A DNA stretch of 57,879 nt from Denitrificimonas halotolerans (lineage in GTDB: Bacteria > Pseudomonadota > Gammaproteobacteria > Pseudomonadales > Pseudomonadaceae). The position numbers were made by a program, and so were the translations under genes. The first letter of the stretch is position 1; the number at the start of each line of letters is the position of its first letter. Shown here piece by piece: positions 51,155 through 57,879 of this stretch. The stretch covers positions 1 to 57,879 of the forward strand of contig NZ_JAXIVU010000016.1 of the NCBI RefSeq assembly GCF_034259425.1, written 5' to 3'. The notes below the pieces were generated by a model. The model saw only the letters and a program-made list of their open reading frames with translations, made no database searches and was not told the origin of the DNA.

Positions 51155-52177
51155 TTAGTTTTTATCTGACCAACCAGGAACACCTTGACGGATGATTTTT
51201 GAGTAGTTTTCATTCAGTGGTGCATGTTTTGAACGCTCGGTAATGCGACCAGCGTTGCGTAGTTGGGTTAAATCAAATCCAGAGGTAAGGCCGTCGAGCT
51301 CTTTAATATAGCTGGGCAAATAACCAGTGAGTAACAAGCGTGAGTCCAAAGGTAGGCCGCCGCTAATATGTTGCATCATGCTGAACACCATAGTGGTGCA
51401 GTTGGCAGTGACAGTATTGTAAAAGCGTGGTTGTTCAATCAGCTGATTAGCTTGATCAATATAGGATAGAAATAAAGCACGACGAATATCAACTGGCATA
51501 TCGATGCGGTAGAGGAAAGTATCTTCACCACGCACGTTAGGACGAACGGCGACTGCATCACGCTCGTCAGTCGCTAAGATACTGAGTTCATATTGTTTAA
51601 AAAAGCCAGCAATCTCAGAGAATTTTTGACCTTTCTTTTTACGGATCTCGACTGAAAATGTAACAAATTGACCATCATTAAAGCCAAATGAGACTAGAAC
51701 GTGAGCAATTGCATCCATACCCCAATGCGAGGTTAGCATGTCCACTGATTGCAGTTGACTGAGGTCATATTGGCGCGTTTCCCAACGAGGGGTGTATTGG
51801 GTTTCAGAGTGCCAATCAAAGTTACGTACATTGAACAGTGTGACTAAATCACCTTCAACCTTACCTGAGGTCATTTGGGCTACATCATCTTCCCATATAC
51901 GTTCATTAGAGGGCGTTAAGGTGTTCCACCAGAGGAGCAAAGTACAATGTAGGGCAAGATAGATTAAACAACCTTGCCAACGGCTGTAGCGCCATAGGTG
52001 AGTGAGAGCAAAGAGCGATAAAGCGGCCCAAGCTAACAAAACTCCGGCTAACCAAGGCATGTTCATTGGTATTTGATAAAACAAGGCGATGCCACCCCAA
52101 GTGGCTGCGAGCAGTATGATCAGTGATAGCAATATATTGAGGCTGGCTGATAAAGCCGGATGCAGTTTATTCGACAT
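51155..52177 (-). CDS. DUF4105 domain inner-membrane protein
   Basis: A 340-residue protein with three N-terminal hydrophobic helices (residues about 10-85: SLNILLSLIILLAATWGG, WLAGVLLAWAALSLFAL, CLIYLALHCTLLLWW) followed by a periplasmic DUF4105 domain. FNVRNFDWHSETQYTPRWETRQYDL, HVLVSFGF and TANCTTMVFSM (Cys/Thr-containing) are typical; the domain is papain-like in some predictions. ATG 52177 overlaps the upstream lipase gene by 11 bp, suggesting coupling; ATG 52189 is an alternative. Function unknown. Confidence 0.8.
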   Translation of the reverse strand: MSNKLHPALSASLNILLSLIILLAATWGGIALFYQIPMNMPWLAGVLLAWAALSLFALTHLWRYSRWQGCLIYLALHCTLLLWWNTLTPSNERIWEDDVAQMTSGKVEGDLVTLFNVRNFDWHSETQYTPRWETRQYDLSQLQSVDMLTSHWGMDAIAHVLVSFGFNDGQFVTFSVEIRKKKGQKFSEIAGFFKQYELSILATDERDAVAVRPNVRGEDTFLYRIDMPVDIRRALFLSYIDQANQLIEQPRFYNTVTANCTTMVFSMMQHISGGLPLDSRLLLTGYLPSYIKELDGLTSGFDLTQLRNAGRITERSKHAPLNENYSKIIRQGVPGWSDKN

Positions 52178-54098
52178 AAGAAAAACCATTTGTTTGTTTT
52201 AAATGGGCATGCAGAATACGGCGTACTTCAACAATAGCGGGCGGCGTTTCTTGTACGCTATGCCATGAGTGAATGACTTTTTCTGATACCGCGCCTGATA
52301 AGTGTGCACTTTTGTAAGGTACAACGCCGTCGCTGGATTCTTCGAGTGCTAGATCCGGAGTGTCATTACCAATAATTGAATGGTAAGGCACATGTGCAGC
52401 AATGGGTAGGTCGGCGGCAAGTCGGACAAAAGGGTCTTGATCGCTGAGATTGGAGATACTGTTAAATGGTCGTGTCAGTGCTGCCGCATTGGCTGAGCTC
52501 GGATCCACTAATAATTGGGCAATTTCGGTGACGCGTCCGAGCATCGAAACAGGTAGCTTAATGATGCTAGCAAACCAACGTGAAAAGTGATTTTCAGCAA
52601 AAGGTGTGCCGCGGTGTGGTGCAGCAATAAAGATGGCTCGACTGACCTCAGGCATGGGTTCAAACCAAGCAAAGTCTTTGAGTTTTTTTTGCACTTCTTT
52701 TTTACGTGCACCTTTTAAATCATAAGCGGCTACGATCGGGTCCCAAAAACGATCACCGGACTCGGAAATCAGTAAGCGCGCCAAAACCCCGCCCATGCTA
52801 TGACCAATTAAAACGACATCTTCTGAGGCGCGGTGTGTACCTTCTGGATCAAAAGCTTTTAAGGTCTGTTCTATGGCTTTGCGGATACTGTTTTGATTAA
52901 AAGCTAAAGGGGCATTGGTTGGGTAATATACCTGCCACACTTGAAAGTTTTTGCGTAAAGTTTCGTCACCTAAGACTTCATTAGCTACATTAATCCAAGC
53001 TTCTGGGCTGCTGGCTAAACCATGTAACATGATGATAACGCGGCGCTTAGGGTCATACGGCTGCATTAAATATACGCGTGGTTTTTCTAATACTTCACCT
53101 CGGCCAACTAAGGTCATGAGTGACTGTCGGGCGAAGCCTGAACGAGCTAACCATAAACCATAACCTGAAGTGAAATTGGCCGCTAAAGGTACCTGAGAGC
53201 CAGCTAAGCGCACGCTATTCCGGCGGTAAGGGTCAAACCCTAGCAGTTCAACCTGTTGGGTGTTCAGTACTTCCTCTAAGGTGTCACCTGGAAAGCGTAA
53301 AATAGCTGTAATAGCTGGGAAAGGGGTTTCACTGAAAGAGGCTTCACGGCTGTGTTTACTTACTACACGCTTGGCAGTCACCGCAACGAGCTCAGCTCCA
53401 ATACCGTCGCGGCGGTATTGATTGCGCAAGCCTTTAAAGGTCAGCGAAGAGGCTGGAATGAGTTGTTCGGGAATGCGTTGGTGTGCTGCTAAGCGTACTT
53501 CATTAAGCTGTCCGGTAATCTTCCATTGGTTCGCTGTAACACTAAATTCACCATTGTCATCAATGCTATCGAGTAAGCTATCATGATGGTGGTTAAAGGT
53601 GCGTGTTACCATTTGTTGGACAGCAAAATTGTAGTAATCCCGCACTTGAGTTTGGCGATCTTCTAAAGCGCGTTGGCTTGGTGAGCGAGGAGTTAGGAAC
53701 AAATAAGCATAAGAGTGGCGCGCACTTTCTAAATAGGCATTGAGAACATCTTCCGCCAAAATGCCTTCATTAATCTTTTGATCCATGGATAAAGCTTCTT
53801 GTAGCCAGAGTTCAGCCAATGCAGACACTCGCTGTTCATCATCCAAACCAATGTTTTCAGCTAAATTGAGTCGGCATTGTGCCGCTGCGTTGCGGCATTG
53901 CTTTTCATCAATACCAGCTACTTGTAAAGCAACACCAACGGCTGAGCTCATTTCGCCCGTGGTTAAAATATCGCCGCGCCGCTGAGACATATAATCAGTG
54001 GTGCTTACAGATACGGTTTTAACTCCCGCACAACCGCTCAATACAATCAGACTAAGTAGAGCGAGCCAGGTAGTGCGATAGAAATACAAGTTAAACAA
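52167..54098 (-). CDS. Lipoprotein alpha/beta hydrolase (lipase/esterase-like)
   Basis: A 643-residue predicted lipoprotein; the signal peptide ends in the lipobox LSGC (Cys23). The first 330 residues have no family I recognise. The C-terminal half is an alpha/beta hydrolase: IIMLHGLASSPEAW (oxyanion loop), the nucleophile elbow GHSMGG with Ser434, and a likely catalytic His in KVIHSWHSVQE. PHRGTPFAENHFSRW matches PGAP1-like/lipase-class proteins. Its stop overlaps the start of the DUF4105 gene. The pair may act on a cell-envelope lipid; this is inference from localisation. Confidence 0.82.
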   Translation of the reverse strand: MFNLYFYRTTWLALLSLIVLSGCAGVKTVSVSTTDYMSQRRGDILTTGEMSSAVGVALQVAGIDEKQCRNAAAQCRLNLAENIGLDDEQRVSALAELWLQEALSMDQKINEGILAEDVLNAYLESARHSYAYLFLTPRSPSQRALEDRQTQVRDYYNFAVQQMVTRTFNHHHDSLLDSIDDNGEFSVTANQWKITGQLNEVRLAAHQRIPEQLIPASSLTFKGLRNQYRRDGIGAELVAVTAKRVVSKHSREASFSETPFPAITAILRFPGDTLEEVLNTQQVELLGFDPYRRNSVRLAGSQVPLAANFTSGYGLWLARSGFARQSLMTLVGRGEVLEKPRVYLMQPYDPKRRVIIMLHGLASSPEAWINVANEVLGDETLRKNFQVWQVYYPTNAPLAFNQNSIRKAIEQTLKAFDPEGTHRASEDVVLIGHSMGGVLARLLISESGDRFWDPIVAAYDLKGARKKEVQKKLKDFAWFEPMPEVSRAIFIAAPHRGTPFAENHFSRWFASIIKLPVSMLGRVTEIAQLLVDPSSANAAALTRPFNSISNLSDQDPFVRLAADLPIAAHVPYHSIIGNDTPDLALEESSDGVVPYKSAHLSGAVSEKVIHSWHSVQETPPAIVEVRRILHAHLKQTNGFSYVE

Positions 54099-54279
54099 GA
54101 TGTTGCCTATGAAAGTGGTAAATGCGGAGAGTTTAATGGGAACAGTTTGTGTTCACTGAGAGCTAGTTTGACGCTTATTCAATCTTAAGGCTATGGATTT
54201 ATTGCAATTTTTAACGGTACTCTATGGTCATAAAAAGCCTGTATTGTCTGTTTAAGTTGTATTTCGCTTGGAGTGGAGA

Positions 54280-55038
54280 ATGATTATGCGGAATTCGATC
54301 CCGAGTGAGTTGATTGGCGCCTTGAAAGAGGCACAGGAGGTGTTAGTTTTTACTGGAGCAGGAGTCTCTGCGGAAAGTGGGGTAAGCACTTTTCGTGACG
54401 CACTGACTGGCTTATGGGCACGGTTTGATCCCGTGCAATTGGCTACACCAGAAGCATTTTTGGCTGACCCAGCTTTAGTGTGGGGCTGGTATGAGTGGCG
54501 GCGTCAGTTATTATTAAGGGCTGAACCGAACCCAGCACATCGAGCCATTGTTGAAATGGCAAAAAAGGTGCCACAGCTGACCGTAGTGACACAAAATGTC
54601 GATGATTTACATGAGCGTGCGGGTAGCCAAGATGTACTGCATTTACATGGTAGTATTTTTAATCCACGCTGTTTTGACTGTGCCCAGCCCTATGTTTTAC
54701 AGCAGCCACCCATGTTGGCGCAAGAACAAGCGGTAGCACCACCGCGTTGCAACCATTGTCAGGGGCTAATTCGTCCAGGCGTGGTTTGGTTTGGTGAGAG
54801 TTTACCGCAAGAGCCCATGGTGGCTGCTTTTGCGGCGGCAGAAGGCTGCGATGTGCTGCTCTCGATTGGTACTTCTGGAGTGGTGCAACCTGCGGCAAAA
54901 ATACCCTCTATTGCTTTGTGCAGCGGTGCTTGGGTGGTACACATTAACCCTGATCCGGTTCCCAGTAGACACCCGCGAGAGCTGAGCTTGGCTGGTACAG
55001 CAGGGCAGATTTTACCAGCGTTGTTAGCCAGTTATTGA
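54280..55038 (+). CDS. cobB: NAD-dependent protein deacylase, sirtuin family
   Basis: A 252-residue sirtuin that removes acyl groups from lysines using NAD. GAGVSAESGVSTFRD binds NAD, TQNVDDLHERAG and the catalytic HGS (LHLHGSIF) follow, and the zinc Cys pairs are CFDC and CNHC. The segment WYEWRRQ contains Tyr and Arg three apart, the pair that in class-III sirtuins (SIRT5, CobB) favours succinyl- and malonyl-lysine. ATG 54280 is preferred to TTG 54268. It is convergent with the succinate-semialdehyde dehydrogenase gene. Confidence 0.9.
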   Translation: MIMRNSIPSELIGALKEAQEVLVFTGAGVSAESGVSTFRDALTGLWARFDPVQLATPEAFLADPALVWGWYEWRRQLLLRAEPNPAHRAIVEMAKKVPQLTVVTQNVDDLHERAGSQDVLHLHGSIFNPRCFDCAQPYVLQQPPMLAQEQAVAPPRCNHCQGLIRPGVVWFGESLPQEPMVAAFAAAEGCDVLLSIGTSGVVQPAAKIPSIALCSGAWVVHINPDPVPSRHPRELSLAGTAGQILPALLASY

Positions 55039-55091
55039 CATTGCATTGAGCGATGACTTAAGCGGTCCCGGAGGGTTAATGTGTGTGCTGT

Positions 55092-56540
55092 TTAGTTGAT
55101 ACCGCCAAAATTGATGTACTTTACTTCTAAGTATTCATCCAGGCCATATTTAGAACCTTCACGACCTAATCCCGAAGCTTTAATTCCTCCAAAAGGGGCT
55201 ACTTCATTGGAGATTAAGCCTGTATTGACTCCAACCATGCCATACTCTAAAGCTTCAGAGAGTCGGAAGCAGCGACCGATATCACGGCTATAAAAGTAAG
55301 CGGCCAAGCCAAACTCGGTGTGATTGGCAAGATGAATGACTTCTTGCTCATCGTTAAAGCGAATCAATGCTGCAACAGGGCCAAAGGTTTCTTCGCGAGT
55401 CAGTAAGGCATCTTGGGGAACTTCGGTGAGGATCGCCGGTTGGATAAAGGTTCCTTCAAGGACTTGCCCACCATGGTGTAAGGTTGCTCCGCGGGTGACG
55501 GCATCAGTAATGTGTGCTTGAGTTTTTTCTACTGCAGCCTGATCGATGAGAGGCCCTATGTTCACGCCATCTTCAACTCCATTCCCGATGCGTAATTGTT
55601 CAACCGCCTTGGTGAAGCCTTGGGTAAATTGTTCGTAGATTGCATCCTGTATATAAAAACGATTGACGCACACACAGGTTTGTCCAGCATTACGATATTT
55701 GGCTGCTATGGCGCCCGTGATGGCAGCATCAATATCGGCATCATCGAACACAATGAAGGGGGCATTACCCCCGAGCTCTAAGGAAACTTTCTTAATATCA
55801 TCAGCACATTGACGTAATAAAGTGCGCCCTACTTCGGTAGATCCCGTAAAAGACAGCTTACGAATCAGTGGGCTGCGAGTAAAAGCATCGCCTATAGCGC
55901 TGGCGCTGCCTGTTACAACAGACAATACGCCATCTGGAACGCCAGCACGTTGTGCCAAAACCATTAAAGCTAAAGCGCTAAAAGGTGTAGCTGAAGCGGG
56001 TTTTATCACCATGGTACAACCTGCTGCCAGGGCTGCACCTGCTTTGCGGGTGATCATTGCGGCGGGAAAGTTCCAAGGCGTAATGGCAGCACATACACCA
56101 ACAGGTTGTTTAATGACCATTAAGCGCGACTGACTTGAAGGGCTTGGAATCGTATCACCATAGGCACGTTTACCTTCTTCAGCAAACCATTCTAAAAATG
56201 AGGCAGCATAGGCAATTTCACTACGAGCTTCTGCTAAGGGTTTACCTTGTTCGAGGGTCATAATTAAAGCCAGATCATCTTGGTTTTCGAGCATCAATTC
56301 AAACCAACGTCGTAAAATCTGCGCTCGAGCAGCAGCCGTTTTGCTTCTCCACTCAGTCAGAGCTGCGTGCGCAGCGGTAATCGCACGCTGGGTTTCCGTT
56401 GCACCCATTCGCGGTACTGTACCTAAAAGCTTGGCATTAGCAGGGTTATGCACAGCTATTGTTTGTTCAGAATCTGCAGCACACCAGTTACCAGCAATAA
56501 ATGCATGTTGGCGAAAAAGATGGGGGTCGCGTAATCGCAT
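55092..56540 (-). CDS. gabD: NAD(P)-dependent succinate-semialdehyde dehydrogenase
   Basis: This 482-residue aldehyde dehydrogenase oxidises succinate semialdehyde to succinate in GABA degradation. The general base is E255 in SLELGGNAPFIV, the nucleophile C289 in NAGQTCVCVNR, and the cofactor loop FTGSTEVGR. Length and N-terminus match GabD (E. coli 482). No gabT transaminase or gabP permease lies beside it, so another role within the ALDH family (glutarate semialdehyde, for instance) cannot be excluded. ATG 56540 is used; the GGAGGC in the upstream stretch is a good ribosome site. Confidence 0.9.
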   Translation of the reverse strand: MRLRDPHLFRQHAFIAGNWCAADSEQTIAVHNPANAKLLGTVPRMGATETQRAITAAHAALTEWRSKTAAARAQILRRWFELMLENQDDLALIMTLEQGKPLAEARSEIAYAASFLEWFAEEGKRAYGDTIPSPSSQSRLMVIKQPVGVCAAITPWNFPAAMITRKAGAALAAGCTMVIKPASATPFSALALMVLAQRAGVPDGVLSVVTGSASAIGDAFTRSPLIRKLSFTGSTEVGRTLLRQCADDIKKVSLELGGNAPFIVFDDADIDAAITGAIAAKYRNAGQTCVCVNRFYIQDAIYEQFTQGFTKAVEQLRIGNGVEDGVNIGPLIDQAAVEKTQAHITDAVTRGATLHHGGQVLEGTFIQPAILTEVPQDALLTREETFGPVAALIRFNDEQEVIHLANHTEFGLAAYFYSRDIGRCFRLSEALEYGMVGVNTGLISNEVAPFGGIKASGLGREGSKYGLDEYLEVKYINFGGIN

Positions 56541-56814
56541 AGAAGCCTCCGCAATAAGGATGGACAGCAGCCAGCCAGGAAGTCTAAGCGGCTGTTGATG
56601 AATGTGTTTATTAAGTGACCACTGAGCTGTAAATACAAGCTGCCTTTAGTGTGTTAGGTAGGTTACCGTGCAATACGTAGTTGAAGTCAATATTTGGACT
56701 GATACTTGGCGAGCTTGCGAACTAAATCATGTTGCATGACTCTGTATTGTGTAAAAATAACGTGGAAGCACGTAGTAAGCGTGTTGTCTTTTTCCGTACG
56801 GGTTATTCGCAGCA

Positions 56815-57477
56815 ATGGCAGAACAGTACAGGTGCTCCTTGGTTTTTTTTAAATGGCTCTTAAGCTTAGTTTTGGGCATGTTGCTGTTGTTTGTGGGTTT
56901 AGTGACATATGTTTGGTATCACGCACAAGAACGGGCAGTGGAGCCGGCGCCGGCAGTCATTGTGCTTGGAGCCGCTGCTTGGGGGAACAAACCTTCACCG
57001 GTATTTAAAGAGCGCATTGCTCATGCAGTCTACCTGTATGAGGCAGGCTTGGCGCAAAAGCTTATTTTTACTGGTGGTGCATTACGCGACGATGTGCCCA
57101 GTGAAGGAAAAGTTGGTGCACGTTGGGCAATTAAACAAGGTGTTGCACCTCAAGCCATAGCCTATGAAAGCACCTCGCGGGATACGTGGCATAATTTAAA
57201 AAATGCTAAAGTGATTTTGCAGGAGGAAGGCATTGATTCAGTTATTTTGGTGAGTGATTATTTCCATTTAGCACGCGCAGGAATCATGGCTCGTGATCTT
57301 GACTTGCAAGTCCAGCTGTCACCGACACCCACCTCTAAATTTAATCAATTCTCTGCTCTGGAGAAGTTGATTTTATACAGTAAAGAAAGTTATTTGATTA
57401 TCGGCCATCAGCTGCGCAAGTTCTTTGAGCATAACTTTTACCAGGCTGAGCTGAGCGTAGGAGAAGCGGTAGAGTAG
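56815..57477 (+). CDS. SanA/YdcF family (DUF218) membrane protein
   Basis: A 220-residue protein with one N-terminal transmembrane helix (about 12-34) and a periplasmic DUF218 domain. PAPAVIVLGAAAWGNKPSPVFKERI and LIFTGG, then SRDTWHNLKNAKVIL and ILVSDYFHLARAG are SanA-type blocks. SanA affects envelope permeability and vancomycin sensitivity in enterics; the enzymatic activity is unknown. ATG 56815 is used; the ribosome site is weak. It stands alone. The 57478-57754 spacer that follows contains no ORF; it includes a GAGTCTGACCCTGA stretch of the sort seen near repeat-associated elements. Confidence 0.8.
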   Translation: MAEQYRCSLVFFKWLLSLVLGMLLLFVGLVTYVWYHAQERAVEPAPAVIVLGAAAWGNKPSPVFKERIAHAVYLYEAGLAQKLIFTGGALRDDVPSEGKVGARWAIKQGVAPQAIAYESTSRDTWHNLKNAKVILQEEGIDSVILVSDYFHLARAGIMARDLDLQVQLSPTPTSKFNQFSALEKLILYSKESYLIIGHQLRKFFEHNFYQAELSVGEAVE

Positions 57478-57754
57478 GCTAGGTATGGGTTGCAGCATCG
57501 TAAGGATCATGAGTTTGCAAAAAGGTTGCCTAAGCTGATGTGCTGACAGTATGCAATGAGTCGTTAATTTATGAACCAAAACTCAGGGTTGTAAATACAT
57601 GGGTTAAGGTTCACATCAGCGTTTTTATGCCTGAATTGAGTCTGACCCTGACAGTAAGCCTCACTTAAAATCAAACATATATTTTTTTCGATCATGGTTT
57701 TTGTGCTATCTCAAGGTACCGAGACAGCTTTATTATGATTATAAAAGGTTACTA

Positions 57755-57879
57755 TGGACTTCCCACAGTTTCATAGACACTCAGCTGCCTCGTTGAGACG
57801 TTCTCTTTCTTCATAATCCGCCGGTGATAACTGGCCTAAATGACTATGTCTGCGACGGCGATTATAAAACACCTCGATG
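57755..57879 (-). mobile_element. IS3-family insertion sequence, right end (cut by window edge)
   Basis: The element ends at 57755 with TGGACTTCCCACAGTTT on the plus strand, giving the terminal CA expected of IS3-family ends when read on the minus strand. Only 125 bp are inside the window; the rest lies beyond 57879. The inverted-repeat partner cannot be seen. Confidence 0.7.
57771..57879 (-). CDS. IS3-family transposase OrfB, C-terminal fragment (partial)
   Basis: Reading the minus strand from the window edge gives EVFYNRRRRHSHLGQLSPAD followed by YEERERLNEAAECL and a TGA stop at 57771. YNxxRxHSxLG…P…Y is the classic C-terminus of the IS3 OrfB DDE transposase. The 5' portion with the DDE core is outside the window, so completeness is unknown. 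Confidence 0.85.
   Translation of the reverse strand, partial: IEVFYNRRRRHSHLGQLSPADYEERERLNEAAECL

Overview
The window looks like chromosome of a moderately AT-rich gammaproteobacterium of the Pseudomonas lineage. Many blocks keep gene orders I recall from Pseudomonas: argA / pit / DUF47 / CYTH-CHAD; HAD / rppH / ptsP; znuA-zur-znuCB / lipoprotein / metNIQ; serA next to D-2-hydroxyglutarate dehydrogenase; coaD-ferredoxin-ggt. A Dnr-type regulator and an ectoine operon point to a denitrifying, salt- or alkali-tolerant member such as Thiopseudomonas/Oblitimonas. The genus is inference from gene content and base composition; no 16S or tRNA gene is present.

Layout. 1-850: decayed IS200/IS605-type tnpB element (copy A). 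866-5566 (-): galE, fused TRAP permease and TAXI binding protein. 5694-9122 (-): argA, pit, DUF47 protein. 9229-11467 (+): CYTH-CHAD triphosphatase and NRDE protein, whose 3' end is rewritten by tnpB element B (11439-12649). 12676-16920: ptsP and rppH (-), HAD phosphatase and rhodanese (+). 16979-18477: aromatic-rich leader peptide, terminator and DAHP synthase, a probable attenuator. 18544-21280 (-): DUF2868/DUF3482 membrane-GTPase pair. 21416-25300: folA (+), gcvH, gcvT and a lone iron-type ABC permease (-). 25452-32638: zinc regulon (znuA divergent from zur-znuC-znuB with a Zur-like operator between), ecotin, a lipoprotein and metNIQ. 32744-36449: tnpB remnant C, dnr, thioredoxin-fold protein, alpha/beta hydrolase, remnant E, DUF2059 protein. 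36658-41773: 2OG-Fe(II) oxygenase, serA divergent from D2HGDH, FAH-family protein, mutM. 41908-44178: tnpB remnant D and Na/Pi symporter. 44183-46679 (-): ggt, ferredoxin, coaD. 46945-50834 (-): ectABC-ask. 51155-54098 (-): DUF4105 protein and lipoprotein lipase. 54280-57477: sirtuin (+), succinate-semialdehyde dehydrogenase (-), SanA/YdcF protein (+). 57755-57879: right end of an IS3-family element cut by the window edge.

Main themes. (1) Five copies of one tnpB-only element at different stages of decay; the right end (where a TnpB guide RNA would be encoded) survives in all of them, no tnpA is present and no copy has an intact ORF. (2) Two biosynthetic genes, DAHP synthase and serA, have intrinsic terminators in their leaders with small ORFs in attenuator-like positions. 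(3) The ectoine operon carries its own aspartokinase. (4) Metal, methionine and phosphate transport are clustered around housekeeping genes. Nothing here is a clear defence island or a complete undescribed system. The best novelty candidates are the tnpB relic family, the two leaders, the 67-bp inverted repeat at 36481-36547 and the DUF2868/DUF3482 pair.
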